A stretch of DNA of 64,000 nt from Eumeta japonica (taxonomy: Eukaryota; Arthropoda; Insecta; Lepidoptera; Psychidae), in contig BGZK01000014.1 of NCBI GenBank assembly GCA_005406025.1, positions 434,001 through 498,000 of the forward strand, in the 5' to 3' direction. The notes under the pieces were generated by a model. The model saw nothing but the letters and a program-made list of their open reading frames with translations, was not told where the DNA came from and searched no databases. Of this stretch, positions 48,363-61,229 are shown in pieces. The translations under genes and the position numbers were made by a program. The first letter of the stretch is position 1. Every line of letters starts with the position of its first letter.

Positions 48363-49539
48363 TTAAAATTATGTACTTATTAATGTCGTATACCCGACTT
48401 CCTTTGAGATAAGGATAGCATAAGCAAAAAAAAGGTAACCGATTCATACGTGAGATCCAAATGCAGAGTTTTTTGTTGAGATGGCTCAGAAGGATTAATT
48501 TTATGGTAGAAATTATTTAAAATCTCGATAAATAACTGCCTAATGTATTATGTACTTAGAAAATCAGAAAAAAATCATCTACGAAGCTTTATAATTTTTA
48601 ATTCGTAAAAATCATTTTTCCGCTGTCAATTAATTCTTCGAAGATCGTCGCGCCTCGCGCCCCCGCCGGCGGCGGCGCGCGCGTCGCATCCGCGTATCGG
48701 ATTGAACGTGACCACATTTATGTCACGAATCGATATAAGGTCGGAATGTATCGCACTCCATTATTACGCCGTGTTCGCGGCCCGCCCGCCGCTCTGCTCT
48801 GGATTTTGAGGCGCATTACTTTTTGTATGTACAATGTACAAAGTACAAAGTACTTTCGTAAAAGAAATAATTTAAATTAAGCAAAGCAAAGAAACATATT
48901 TATTTTTATATATTTATTAATATATTTTACATTTTCTAGAATTCTAATATTTAAAGACTTCCCAATGTCTATATGTATAAAAGGTATAAATATTACAATA
49001 ATTCTTTCAAAAGTATTATAAACTGTGGCACACATTCATCACAATAAAATTATAAAATATTAACATTATAAAAATGTCATATTGTTACGATAGACGTGGA
49101 TGTTAATTTTATAAACAAAATTTAATAAAGTCATTCATTCTGATTGTTGATCGATAATATCCTTATTAATTTCATTGAAGCATTTATTTTCGAATACAAG
49201 TTTAATTTAATCCTACTATCGTATATATTATATTTAGTTTCACATAAAGTTAACTGATTACTATTAAGTCTACTGTTTGATACAATAATCTCCGTCTACA
49301 TATATATAAATAATAAACTTCTCCGATTAAGTCGTGTATAAATTACAGATCCTGTATTATTTATCGTTAAAACGCGTATAGTATTACTATGGCGAGACTA
49401 AAAATAATATACATGAATGTGAGTGGTGTGAATGTGTGCTAAATATGCAGACTGTGCGTAGTAGCAAGTTATAACAGTTTATTAATTTAAATTGCGCTCG
49501 GCTGTATCCAAAACATTTGAATAAAGTCATTAACTTATA
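48363..49539. other. Gene-free interval with G+C island
   Basis: No gene was recognised. 48650-48800 is a strong G+C island (CCCCGCCGGCGGCGGCGCGC, later CGCGGCCCGCCCGCCGC) that looks single-copy. Confidence 0.4.
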
Positions 49540-49729
49540 CGTATATGTATATGCGAAATACCACTGACGCACTGACTGATTGACTCATTACGAGATCTTC
49601 GAAACTATAAGTCTGATGGACTTGAACTTTTACATAGTTATTGTTTTCGGGACGTAAACGCTCACTAAGAACGGATTTTACGTAAATCATATCCAAAAAA
49701 ATTGTCTACGCGCCGCAGGCAAAAGCTGG
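49540..49729 (+). mobile_element. Helitron-like 3' half
   Basis: GACTGATTGACTCATTACGAGATC, AAACTATAAGTCTGATGGACTTGAA, ACGCTCACTAAGAACGGATT and finally CGCGCCGCAGGCAAAAGCTGG before T at 49730 follow in order the 3' half of a common lepidopteran Helitron type, with CTGG instead of CTAG (both fit CTRR). Confidence 0.6.
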
Positions 49730-49730
49730 T

Positions 49731-52700
49731 TAATAGTATAGGACTATTGCGCGTGAGCGAATGAATGGTCTCATGCTTCTATCTCGCTCTAACACACGCG
49801 TATACTTTCTTTTTCTTCCTTTTTTGCATTATCGATTTAATGGTAGTACAGACTAAATGTACATGGAATACTATACTTAGGGACGCACTGTTTAATTTTC
49901 TTTTACCCCGAAACGTCTTTCCTTGCCCGGACACGGTCCATTCCTGCAGCGTCAACGTTTTTTATTTGGCCGTCATTGGAATTTCTGTCATTCAAGTTTG
50001 TTTCCCTTTCGTGTGAGGCGGGATATGATACTCGGTCCGCGACCGTTTTATGGGGTAAAGACTATTGGAGTGGGCCCATAAAAAGTTAGGTGCTATACGT
50101 TTATTCTGTTAAATTCTAATGCATTATTTATACGGAATTCCGTTATGTAAAGTCTTTGATCGCTATCAATCGGTAACCTCTGTGCGTCATTCGCGTTAAA
50201 GCTGTATTAATATTGATGTTTTGCATAATTAAAACCAAACAATTTAAGAATGCAAACGATGATAGCTTATGGTTGTTAGAACACTCCCATGGGGTATTGA
50301 ACATCCCAGTTCGAATTCCAGTTTGTAACGATGAGTCTTATAGGTTATAGATATATTAAAATATCGATTATCATTAATGGTGATTGTCATTCACTTTAAA
50401 GTGATACCTAAAACTGAAATAGCCAATCGACCGAGCGATAGCCCAGTGACAATTCTATGTCGCTGTGAAATATTATTAAGAACGTGCATACGGTTCTAGT
50501 CGTGAGATACATAGGATTTCTGTTTTTTAACACATCTCTACAATACATGTTAAATCCATACACCCTATTTTCAAACATATGTGTTGGCAACACCATGTTA
50601 CTACTGAATTTAAAAAGTATATGGAGAAGTTGGGCTAACAAAACATTTCCAGCTAAAAATAAAGCAATTTTATTATTTTTTTTTTAGTATAATTTACTTC
50701 TGTTTTATATTTATATTATGCGAGAAAGCATTTCGCAAGCGCATATAGAGAATATTAAGTAATTAAAAAAAAGAAAGTGCATCGATGTATAATCGATGAT
50801 CAAGTGCAAGTGCCGTTTGAAATGTGTCGGTTGTTCCTAGTTTGCAAAATTATACCTTAAAGGCGGTTAAATATTCGCCTCAATAAGTTTTTACAGTAAC
50901 TGGGATAACACATCCTTCTTTACCATAAATTATATCGAATCGTTTAGCTCGTAAACTTTACACATATTTTATTTCTCGGCATATAATGTTATATTTTATT
51001 ACAGCATTTTCGGGTACATACAAACTAAAAATAATACAAACATATTAAAGTTTGTTATGTTTCCAAATTTATTTGAGACTAACAGCGGTATTGGCAAAAG
51101 AAATATTGGCGTTTGTGACATTAAATTTGGTGTTACAAATGCCACTCTCTTTAATAACACCTTAGGTAACTGTCAACTGTGAAGTAAATACAAAATATTT
51201 TGACATGTTTAGTTTTTAACTATAACAGTTAGTAGTTAAAACTATTGTAAATGAGAGTTTGAAACACACCGCTGTAACATTACAACAATCTTCGTAATCA
51301 AGCACCAGATAAATTATACAAATACCACGACCAGGCAAATAGGTCTGAATTTTTTCAAATACAACATTTATGATTTGTTTTTAATAATCATCAACATTTT
51401 CACCTTGTTCTATGGTCATTTAATAATAAGGCTTTAGCTGGCTGCCTCATTTCAGCAAATCATATGGTTTTATTTTACCTTAATTCCTCTAATGTATCAA
51501 AATAACTATTAATTAACCATATTACCTTTAAAGTGTTTGTATCAGAACTGTTTTTGTACATTTTAATCATGTTGATGATTTTGCCAACTTTGTAATATAC
51601 AAGAAATTCCTAAAATTCAGGTTTGACACCCAAATATGGTATTTAACCTAAACAGGATTAGTTGTGTACTCGCTAAAATATATATGCTGTCATTTTCTTA
51701 TAAGGTTATCTTATTTATTAACTATTTTTCATTGTATTGATATAACATTACAAAAATTTAAGTTATAGACGAAATGTTCGCTTCATAAGCAAATAATGTA
51801 AGGTTAGAGTTAGTGATTACTTAATTATTGCCTTTTTTGTGATCGCCCGCTATCTAGTGACAGACGGATGAGAAATCCAGGCATAGATTTCGATCGGTTG
51901 AAAAGAGTTTAATATGAGAGTTGAAAAATAAATGTCGATTTTATTTATATTTAATTAAATACAAAATGATTATAAAACACGTTTCGTATGACTTTAAATA
52001 CCAATAAATTATGCCTAGGTTCTTCGTCTTTCAAAGTCTTGACCATCTAATAAGAGCGGGACAGTCATAATTTTTAATCTGGAAAACATTATGGTCAGTA
52101 AAGTGTATCAGAAATATATCAGTTCTGTTTGGTTTTACGCTTGCTACTTGTTTGCTCAGCGTTGTGTTTAAGGCATATATTGACACCCAAAAGCTGTAAA
52201 TACCTTAACAACCAATTGATAGAGCATTAAAAATTATCTGTATGATATTTTCTTGGGGTTGAAGCTAATAAGTATTAAGGCCCGCAGTAAATAAAAGTCA
52301 CAGCAAAAGATCCCCATACAGAAAGAAATATGTCAAATATTATGCTTAAATATAAGGTTAAACTGAAAATATTGAAGTAAATCAAACAAAATATGGTCAA
52401 AAACAAACATGCAACTTTTCAAACGATACATTGTCGGTAGGACCAGAATAAATACTAAGTATATTCGGATGTAAATTGTAACGAGGAATTCATAAATTGC
52501 TTTCTGCTTACCGTTACGAGTCAGAAATGTTTTAACGAGTTCGAGCAGTGCCGTGTAAATGTTAAAATCCCGGCGTGCGCGACTGAAATACGACCGCTGC
52601 GGGTTCCGTATGTTTTATTATTTTTTAAAAATTTTTCATAGTGGTTAAAAATATTGGAATTTTTTATTACATGTTAATCGTGTTCTATTGTATCATACAA

Positions 52701-55700
52701 CCAGTTATGGTAAATGGAAGAGGATTTATAGTTTAGTTCATATTTCCGTAGTTCTCATGGTAATTCACACAGTCTCCTGCAATCATTTCATTTCAGATCG
52801 AAGAGCTTGAGCTTAATATTGTTTATAATATTTTATATTCATTTTTAATTAAGCGTCACTACCTCAACTGAGAATCAACGTCAAAAACTTAAAATGGTCA
52901 TAAAGTCAATATTGTTTTCCGTTTTAAGAGCCTGTATTATACAAATGGGCCAGTTTTCATTCAATTTTAACTTATTTTTTTTGCTAAAAGTCTTATTCAA
53001 TAACGGAAATAAAAATATTTTCACTAAATATGCATCTCTGTTTATCCATTGGCTATTTTGAAACCGAGATTTAATTAATTTCGCTACATAGAAAAAAAAT
53101 CCTGAGAATAAACCTAATAAAACACATTTTCTTGTGTTATAGTTAATTTCATACATCTTTTTCGTTAAAAAAAAAAAATCTCAAATAATATTTTCACGTA
53201 TACCTATCCATTGGCTTTTCATTTTTATCTATTTATTGTATATTTTCTATATGATAAAATAAGTTAAATATGTCGCTTACGTCTTCATTTTCAAGCAGTG
53301 TTGTAGTCTTACACCTTTTGCGCTAGAGTATAATACGCATCTGCCCTCTTTACCTCACGGCCAGTGGGCTCGACCAGACCCGTCTCGGCGCTGCCTCGTA
53401 TTCCCTTGCTACACATCAGAGTGAAACCACGCTTCTTTTTGTTTTACCTGATGATCACGTGACTTGTGACAGATCGTTAAGTTTTCATTACATTGCAGCT
53501 TTACTATTTCAGAAGAGAACTTAACACAAACGTAAGCCGGCCTACAATGTGTATGTTTGCAATACTGCCGTTTCATTTGGTTTCGTGCATTGTACTACAC
53601 GTCGGCGGCGGGCGGCGGTGGCGTTCTTGTCGACTTAGCGCTAGTGCAATACGCGGGGAGCCCGCAGTTAGGTTACGCCTCTAAAGCGGGAACATCTAAC
53701 TTTTACTAGGCGTTGTACAGACTCTTAAGACGGTGAATTTGTAATAAAATTAAAATCCACTTTTACCTGCATCGTTTTCTACCACCTCTACTTTCATTCA
53801 CCCCATTTGACATCAGATTTTATTATAGTTATAAATTTCTCGCCCGTCTAAGATACGAAGATACTTAACATAAGTAGAGAAAGAAATAATAGTTTCATAG
53901 GAAAGATGAATTCTCATTTTATTTTCGAAAACGACTATGTCCGGTCCGACAATTTTTATAGGTAATATTAATATGAAATTTACTTAAGAACACCAGAAGA
54001 ATATTAAGTATTATTAAAGGAAATTACAGGTGTTTTAATAGAAAAAAAGATGTTATCATATGCGCAACCCTAATGCGCCTCATAAATTATAAAACGATCT
54101 ATTTAAAAACTCCGTTATATAGTAATTTGTTACAATCTATCAAACAACGTTTATGTATCTTACCATTTAAATTATCAGTGGATTATTAAAAAACCCGTTC
54201 TCATTGTACGTACAGCGCAGGAAGTTTCTGGTAAAAATAAAACAAATCTCGACATTTCTATAAACTATTAATCTATATTACAACAAAAATCTGTACTGTA
54301 TGTATTATCTCTATAAATACAATTTTTCGTCAAAAATTGTGATAAACGTTGGTTCTATTAGTAATTGACCGCCCAATCGTACAATTTTTAAAATTTTTGA
54401 ATGTTATCTATCTGTTTGTCCATATGCCCTTTTATAACTTAATAATGATTTGACTAATCTCGACGAAAATTTCTGTTAATGACGTCTCATTTCGCTTTAT
54501 ACGATTTCGATTTTCGTGTGGAAACCATAAAAAGTTATCATTCTTTTAGTATTCCTTTAATAATCATATTATGCGGGGGTTGGGGTGTTGGGTATGGCGA
54601 CGTATGCATGTATGTGGGAGCTTGTGACAGGATGGGTGTGCGTTTGCGCAACCGCGGGCATTTTTTGAGTATAAAAAGGAGTTTTCAAACTGCAATTGAA
54701 GCCCCGCGAGTCAGGCGATCGACGGATAGGTTAAACTAGTTTCGTGCAGTATGCCGGACGCAATGTGACTTCAAGTAACATTGTGTAAACTATTATGGTT
54801 TCATAACTGTTATTTTATTAAAAAAACAGGCAGTTTATTGTTACAACACCCAAGATAAGCGAGCAAACTAATAGCACGGAAAAATAATTATTAGCGTTAA
54901 TGATATTACCACACATGTAACAGTTTTTTTTCAGGTTTAAATTATAGATTTACGAAAGTTTTTCCTTCATATTATGTAGGCGTAAACATTTTATTTGTAT
55001 AAGAATTAGAAGTGTTAGTTGTCACAGGGAAATTGAAGGCTTTAATAACGACAACAATTAGGCCAATATTGCTCACCTAATTATATCATCTGTTATAAAG
55101 TAATCTACGCAGACTGACAAACTAGTGCCAAGATTAAATTAAGGGTTAAATTTAATATGGTATTTGAACTTTAAGTATCTTTCGCGACGTAATTATTCAC
55201 CAACTTTTGATAATTCATAACTTATATATAATATAATATTATAATTACCATAGTGCAATTGTATTAAAAAGCAATGCGTTAGTTAAGGATAACTTTGACA
55301 CACTTTTTTAAATGAACATCCTGAACTTCGCAAAAAAAATGTATTATTCGAAATTCTATAATAGTTATTAGTTTTTTCCAATTACAGTGTTCTTGGATAC
55401 ACTCGACACATTTTTCATGTTGTCGACACAAAAATTGTTAGAAGAAAGCACTCGAGTCTTAATTAATTTCAGATTTATTAATACAATATTTATAACAATA
55501 ATAATAATAAATAACTGTAATAGGAAAAACGTCAATATGTTGGATAATACAAATTAAGGCTGCCGTGAATAAATCTGTGAATTAATTTTATTATCTTTAC
55601 ACTATATTAATAATCAGTGCCGCGCAAAATATTCTATTTAAATTATCAAAGCTGACCCATTTGAAATGTAAACCAATTAAATTGGATGCTTATTGATTTA

Positions 55701-56189
55701 AAAGCAAATGCGTATCAATACGTGTTTACTTTTTAATATTAACTACATAGGGATATTGAAAAAAAAATGAATATTTGTATATAAGTATAAAATTGATATT
55801 ATACGTAACATCGACGCGATAAAGTTAAACAAACATATAATGAGACATTTAAAAAAAAATATTATTTGAACCCGAGGATGTTATTCGTTTTCAACTTGAA
55901 AAGATGCTAAAAGTCCTAAGAGATTTATATACACATATGTAATGTAAAATGTAACGTGTACGACATCGAACGGAGTTAGTTCATTGGGTACTTTCAGATT
56001 TCCCAACGTTCGACATTAAATTTCTCAATCCTTAGATTTTATCTGCTTTTCGAGTAATATCTACAAATTGGTGGATACCAATTCGGCTCCAATGAAACTG
56101 TAGCTACTCAGTAACTGAACCGCTTGACGAAATGATAAAAGTTTAACTTAGGAAATAATGGGCATGAATATGATTTTATATTCGAAGGA
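49731..56189. other. Long gene-free interval
   Basis: No gene was recognised in 6.4 kb. G+C-richer, apparently single-copy patches lie at 49760-50060, 53330-53420, 53600-53690 (GGCGGCGGGCGGCGGTGGCG) and 54640-54770. Open frames of 60-91 codons are AT-rich or hydrophobic with no family features. The rest is AT-rich. Confidence 0.35.
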
Positions 56190-56372
56190 TGTCAAAGGAA
56201 AGAATCATATTTATATGTTTTGGTGGAAATTGGAAAAAGAAAATAGAAGATATCATATTTATAGATTTTGATAGAATGTAGAAGAAGAAGATAGAGGGAA
56301 TCATATTTATACATTATGGTAGAATGTAGGAAAAGAAGATTCAAAGAATCATATTTATAAATTTTGGAAAGC
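56190..56372. repeat. 48-bp tandem repeat, about 3.5 copies
   Basis: The anchor word ATCATATTTATA recurs at 56204, 56252, 56300 and 56348, exactly 48 bp apart each time. It is followed by a diverged TTTTGGTAGAATGTAG... purine-rich section. A minisatellite with no coding role. Confidence 0.85.
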
Positions 56373-56650
56373 GACTTTTTACACTATTTTTCCGGCATGA
56401 AAATTGTTGGTAACAAAATGCTTCTTACAAATTCGTCCAATTCTCGTTTCGAGTTGACTCGCTCGTTAAAAGTGGCTTTTCAACGAGCAAAGTTATTTAT
56501 ATTGGCAATAAAACGGTAATATAGGATTTACTAAACATGATTTTTAAAAATATTTTTTTTTGTTTTAATTGCTTTGTTTTTTATGAAATAGAGTAAATTA
56601 ATATATCACCACTCAGTATTTTAATTCTGTAAAAGTTGTTATTTTAATTA

Positions 56651-56960
56651 AGGTTTCGTAGTCGAAGGATGTCAACGGACCCTATTACTAAGCCTCCGCT
56701 ATCCGTCTGTCCGTCCGCCTATCGCTAATAGAAATACACAGAGTGTATTACCAATATACCAAAAAATATAATTACTAAATTAAATTTAATATTATTAAGG
56801 GTCCCCATACAAGTAACGTGTTTGTTTTTTGCATCTCTTGTTCAACCTTAATTATATTTTTTGTTTATCATGAATTATTTTTGAAAAGCTTGTGATGTTA
56901 AATATTGTATGGAACCCTTCGTGTGCTAGCCCGACTCGCACTTGGTTGTTGTTTTTTTTT
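56651..56960 (-). repeat. SINE-like lepidopteran repeat (CCAAGTGCGAGTCGGGC type)
   Basis: On the minus strand it starts with an A-run and CCAAGTGCGAGTCGGGCTAG, then CGAAGGGTTCCATAC. It ends with GACGGACAGACGGATAGCGG, TTAGTAATAGGGTCC and CTACGAAACC. This start-to-end pattern, about 310 bp, matches the very abundant lepidopteran SINE-type family (Metulj-like in butterflies; name from memory). Confidence 0.65.
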
Positions 56961-57295
56961 AAATAGTGTGTTATTAACCTGTCTATACTATGTAATGGGT
57001 TCCAATTTATCAAGGAGATGAAAATCGCAGTTACTTATTAAGTTTAGGTTTGATAGAATATTAAATAATACTAAGCAGATTGAGTTCTCAACTCCAAGTA
57101 TAATTTTGCCATCAGGTTCTCAGTAAGATTAACATTATACCTAAAAGTAGAGAGGTTTTATATGGTTGGAAAGGTATAATTTCATATTATACTATTTAAT
57201 ATGATCAATATATTCTAATTGAGGACTATTTTAAAAGGATAAATTCTTTCAAGATGTTCAAACTTTGTATAATTTTTTACTTAATTATTAACTGA

Positions 57296-57384
57296 CTAGC
57301 TTTTGCCCGCGACTTCGTCTGCGTGTAATTCGAATAAAAGCAAGGTCTTTATGTATCAATAACTGGTGCCCGCGACTTCGTGTG
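57296..57384 (-). other. Helitron 3' terminus present twice
   Basis: TGCCCGCGACTTCGT at 57304-57318 (the genuine end, next to CTAG) recurs exactly at 57367-57381, 63 bp further in. Both copies can form the small GAC-GAA-GTC stem on the minus strand. The inner copy has no CTAG beside it (CTG instead). Helitron 3' hairpins act as transposition terminators, so this may be a spare or former terminator. Confidence 0.75.
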
Positions 57385-57604
57385 CGCAGTATTAGTATTT
57401 CGAGTAGCTTATATTAGCGTGAAAAGAACTAACATTATGACATTAAAATTATAACATACATAATTTTTGGGTCGTATTTGAAAAATATAACAGTCTGACA
57501 ATATTGAGATGTTACATTCGCACTGTAATAACGTAACAATATTGTCAACATAAGAAATACAGTAATTAAGCACTGCAAACCCCTAATCATAGGCCTATAG
57601 GTAG

Positions 57605-58318
57605 CTACTGCAGTATGCTTCTATAAACTATATTTAGCGATTTTTTTCCTTCAGCATAAACATGCAGATTTTTCGCTTTGGAAACACGTGAGCAAGCCAC
57701 ATAGAGCTGACCGTGAGAAAAACATGGCGTGCCCAAATGTATGCCTGCTACCTTTAAGGTTTGACCCTGCGATTTGTTGATCGTCATTGAAAATGCGACT
57801 TTCAATGGGAACTGCAGGCGTTTAAAATTGAATGGCAAGTTGTTGGGTATGATTGGGATGCGCGGTATAAGAACATTGTCTCCCTTGGCTTCTCCAGTTA
57901 AAATTGTGGCCTTCACAATGTGCCTCCCTAGTTCGTTAACTTGCAACCGAGTGCCGTTGCATAATCTTGGCGCGTCCAGGTTACGCATTAACAAAACAGG
58001 TACACCTACCTTTAATTCCAACTTGTGTGATGGCACCCCGGACAACTCTAAAGAGTTTAGGAACTCTACGGGATAACTTGTAGTGTCATCGGATGACATA
58101 ACTGTGTCGATGGAGTTATACACGAATATTTCGCTAGTTATTTTGTCCAAGATTTTTTTATTTACTTTCGAAACAGTCTCATTTTTTGGAGCCAGTATGG
58201 TTCTTTCACACAACCAATTTTCGTTATAAATATATTGTTGCAGATTCGGAAAAACTTGATCAATTAGTTCGTCTTCCGACTCCACAACATGACAAAATTG
58301 GTGTGTGAAAAGAACCAT
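57605..58318 (-). pseudogene. Helitron protein segment 7: helicase C-terminus
   Basis: 237 codons. VPVLLMRNLD and GLCNGTRL-type text (here RLCNGTRLQV, residues 118-127), FSMTINKSQGQTL (176-188) and HGQLYVACSRVS (202-213) are the late helicase motifs of PIF1-like proteins. The stop at 57605 is the natural end of the protein, leaving about 310 bp to the element's 3' terminus. Confidence 0.92.
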
Positions 58319-58345
58319 ACCTTCTGGTCGGTGTCCAGGCGGCCT

Positions 58346-58855
58346 TCACCAATTTCTAGGAGTTTTGAGCATATGCTCCTGACTCGACATCGTGGAATAA
58401 TTGAACTCGCATGTTAGTGGTAAGATAAAGCTTTTCAACTTTGGTCCACAGATATGATGTTTTAGACATGCGCTAATTTCGTCTGCTGCAGTGCCTCTCG
58501 ATAACAGGTAAAGTCTGTCTAAAATCCCTGCCAATAAAACTACCACACCACCCATCAACTTTCGATTGCTTTGAATGTCTTGTAGACAGCGATCAAGCGC
58601 CTCGATGGCGCGTTTGTGTGACATAGTGCACTCGTCCCACACGATTAGCTTACATTGTTGCAACAGGGCACCGCGGGCACTGCTCTTACTGATGTTGCAC
58701 ATTGGGGTTTCTTCACTTGCCAGATTAAGAGGTAATTTAAAAACCGAGTGTGCCGTCCTTCCACCACTTAGTAATGTTGCAGCGATCCCAGAGGATGCCA
58801 CAGCTAATGCCACATTACGGTCCTTACGAATTTTCGCTAGAAGCAAATTAAGCAA
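58346..58855 (-). pseudogene. Helitron protein segment 6: helicase core
   Basis: 169 codons. ALAVASSGIAATLLSGGRTAHS and LIVWDECTMSHK (Walker B, Asp-Glu at residues 74-75) are classic PIF1/Helitron helicase motifs. At about residues 110-118 the text reads AGILDRLYLLS where a GDFRQTLPV-like motif is expected, consistent with two compensating frameshifts around 58520-58530. The frame ends shortly before segment 7. Confidence 0.9.
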
Positions 58856-60045
58856 AAAGTTTTACCTGTACCGCCCGGAGCATCAAGAAAAAAGGCCGCC
58901 TTCACCAAGCTCAACTCGTTGTGATATTTTGTCATAAATTTCTTTTGCTCTGGCAGCAGGCGTGGCTCAGTTTCGCTGACCTGGGCATCTAATAAAGCGG
59001 TATTGTAGCTTAGTTCTTTAATCAAATCGGTCGACAGCTCTCCTCGTCGCTGTGGTGTGGGCATACCGAAATCGGACAATTTCTTTCCGGAAATCGTTAT
59101 TATTTTGTCCTCTATAAGTGTCAGTGCTTCATTCAAACATAGATCATCGTTGACTTGATTCATCCTTTCAAATCTGTGCAAGATATCCTCTGATAACGCA
59201 GTTTTATACTTATCCCATAGTTGTAGAGGATTAGATAAACCGCAAGTGGTTATTAATAGTGCAAACAGCTCTCTTATTTGGGAAGGAGAACGACACAGCA
59301 CGGCCTCTTCCATTGTGGCATCCCAGTGGTTGTCATCTTCCAACAACCCCAACTTCTCACACGCTTGTCGAAAAGTTTCAAGTTCTTGACCGTCAACTGT
59401 TTTTAGATCCAAGAAGTTAGTGGGGCCCTGTATTACATTCAGCAGCATTCGCAAACAGTAACATTCAAAGTTACTGACGTGCACTGTGTAAATGCGCCCA
59501 AGAGTATCTCCTGCCTTCACACCTGGCCAACCGTCGACAGGGGTTCCTTGTAAACGACGTTTCCATTCTTTTAACGACACGTTCCATGTATAGTAGCGGG
59601 GTACATCAACATAAAGTAATGTTTTTGCAAATGCGTCATTTTGGCAAAGCAGGAAAAATGCAGTTAGCGTCGTTTTAGGTGGTGCGGCCATTCTCTCTCT
59701 AAAATTGTTTTCAGTGAAGTAAATCCGCTCACCATTGGGCAGATGTACCGCAAGATGAGTGACTGCTGGGTATCTCTCATGCAGAGGCAAACCCAAGATC
59801 CGCCACGCTGCTTCGTTGCTACTAACATATCGACCGGCTCGAAATGTTTGCACCTCATCTCTCGGGTCAACATTAACATTCCCTTGCTGTCGGATGTTAA
59901 AAATAGCCTGGTCGCTGCCTTTATTAATATATTTACAAATATATTTTATCGCCTGTACCGTATTGCAGAACTCTACATTTATATGGCAATTAAAAATTTT
60001 AGAGAGCAGAGGAGAATATGGGACAATCCACCTATTGTCAACCAA
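58837..60045 (-). pseudogene. Helitron protein segment 5: two-tyrosine motif and start of helicase
   Basis: 402 codons, the longest open segment. The catalytic pair is YICKY (residues 35 and 39, codons at 59941-59943 and 59929-59931), the Y2 arrangement typical of Helitron Rep. The middle contains FLLCQNDAFAKTLLY and PRYYTWN, both usual in this family. The end enters a PIF1-like helicase with Walker A APGGTGKT (residues 389-396). A one-base shift right after Walker A ends the frame. The first codons come from continuation of segment 4 after its frameshift; the ATG is not a true start. Confidence 0.92.
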
Positions 60046-60142
60046 AACTTCGTGACCTCGGGTTTTGAATAATCGTGCGGCCCCATCTTCTGGTGCTCTA
60101 CGCCTGTACAGAGGATAGCCTTTGTCGTTGGTTTGAGTATCT

Positions 60143-60901
60143 TTAAAAGCGCCCTTGGATATTTTTGGTACATTTTCCTTCCTTCATGCAAGGTGATGAC
60201 GAATTTAGTGCACCACAGGGACCGTGAATCATATTTTTGGTCACAGTATCATAGAGCTTTCGATCAGTTTCTGGATTTGGTATCTCCGCACTTATGACTT
60301 CGTCAATTTGATTAGGGCGTAATTTTTCCATCAACCACAGCAGTAAGTGCACGTGAGGCAAACCTCTTTTTTGCCATTCAATCGAGTACATGAAGCACTT
60401 CACATCACCAAATATTTTACCTTTTGTAAGTAGAGCAACCAACTTTTGAACTTTTATTTTAAATACTCTGGCTGTTAAGTCGTGTCTGTCCGTTGAATTT
60501 TGACCTGGCATGAGCTCTGTAGTGATTTCTGGCCAGGCGGGATTACATGTCATTGTAATAAATAGATCAGGCCTCCCGTAGTTACGCACGTATGTGAACG
60601 CATCCTGCGTGTATTCATGAAGATATCTCGGGCTATTTACAAATGACGACGGGAGAATTACCATTTGACCCAAGTTATTTGGATTCAAATCCGCATCATT
60701 CCTTATCGCGTCTTGTAAATGTATATAATTTTCTGCTCGCAGTTTTGTTTGGTTCAAGGCAATAAACCTTAAGCGCTCACTCTCCACTTTGACATACATG
60801 TCCACCAAAAACTGAAGAAGGAGAAGTCTACATCGAAGTAATAAATTAAAATCGTTGCGACGTACCATCATATGATACGCATAAAAGTCTTTACAGGACA
60901 C
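60143..60901 (-). pseudogene. Helitron protein segment 4: Rep (HUH) nuclease
   Basis: 252 codons. Begins SCKDFYAYHMMVRR, the start of Helitron_like_N. Contains RNYGRPDLFITMTCNP (residues 106-121) and the metal-binding HUH motif as LPHVHLLLWL, with His at residues 183 and 185. It ends MIHGPCG...CTKN before a T-run insertion creates a stop. This nuclease nicks DNA at the element ends and is the hallmark of Helitron transposition. Confidence 0.92.
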
Positions 60902-61215
60902 TTTTTATTTGGTATGGGTTGTTTTGTAACTGGGTTTGTCTGAGGAATATCAAAACTGTACCCTCTTGTCCTTTCCAAAATTATCGGGTACTCGAGAGCG
61001 TCATAAAATCTATGAGTGTCCGGAACTCTAGTGAGCCGGTCATCATGCGCCTGAATAACGATATCCCGAGAAGCAGTTTGTTCACTACTAACTACTAAGG
61101 CAGCTATTTCATTTGTGGTCGGGGCATTGAATCTTCTTTCATGTTCACCACGTGGTACACGATCTGGGTGTATTACAACCTTGTAATTATCGCTAGTCAC
61201 TCTATCTTTAGCCAT
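60868..61215 (-). pseudogene. Helitron protein segment 3: pre-Rep region
   Basis: 115 codons. HPDRVPRGEHERRFNAPTTNEIAAL and YDALEYPIILERTRGYSFDIP are typical of the region just before the Helitron_like_N domain. The frame is lost near 60900 in an A-run, after which the coding signal continues in the next segment. Confidence 0.85.
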
Positions 61216-61229
61216 TTTAAATTCATGTA

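Noticed and set aside
56190..56372. CRISPR-like array
   Set aside because: Whole 48-bp units repeat, including the variable part; there are no distinct unique spacers, and the genome is eukaryotic.
57774..58076. 100-codon plus-strand frame, and similar plus-strand frames at 58575-58937 and 59743-60072
   Set aside because: All are shadows of the Helitron helicase/Rep gene on the minus strand.
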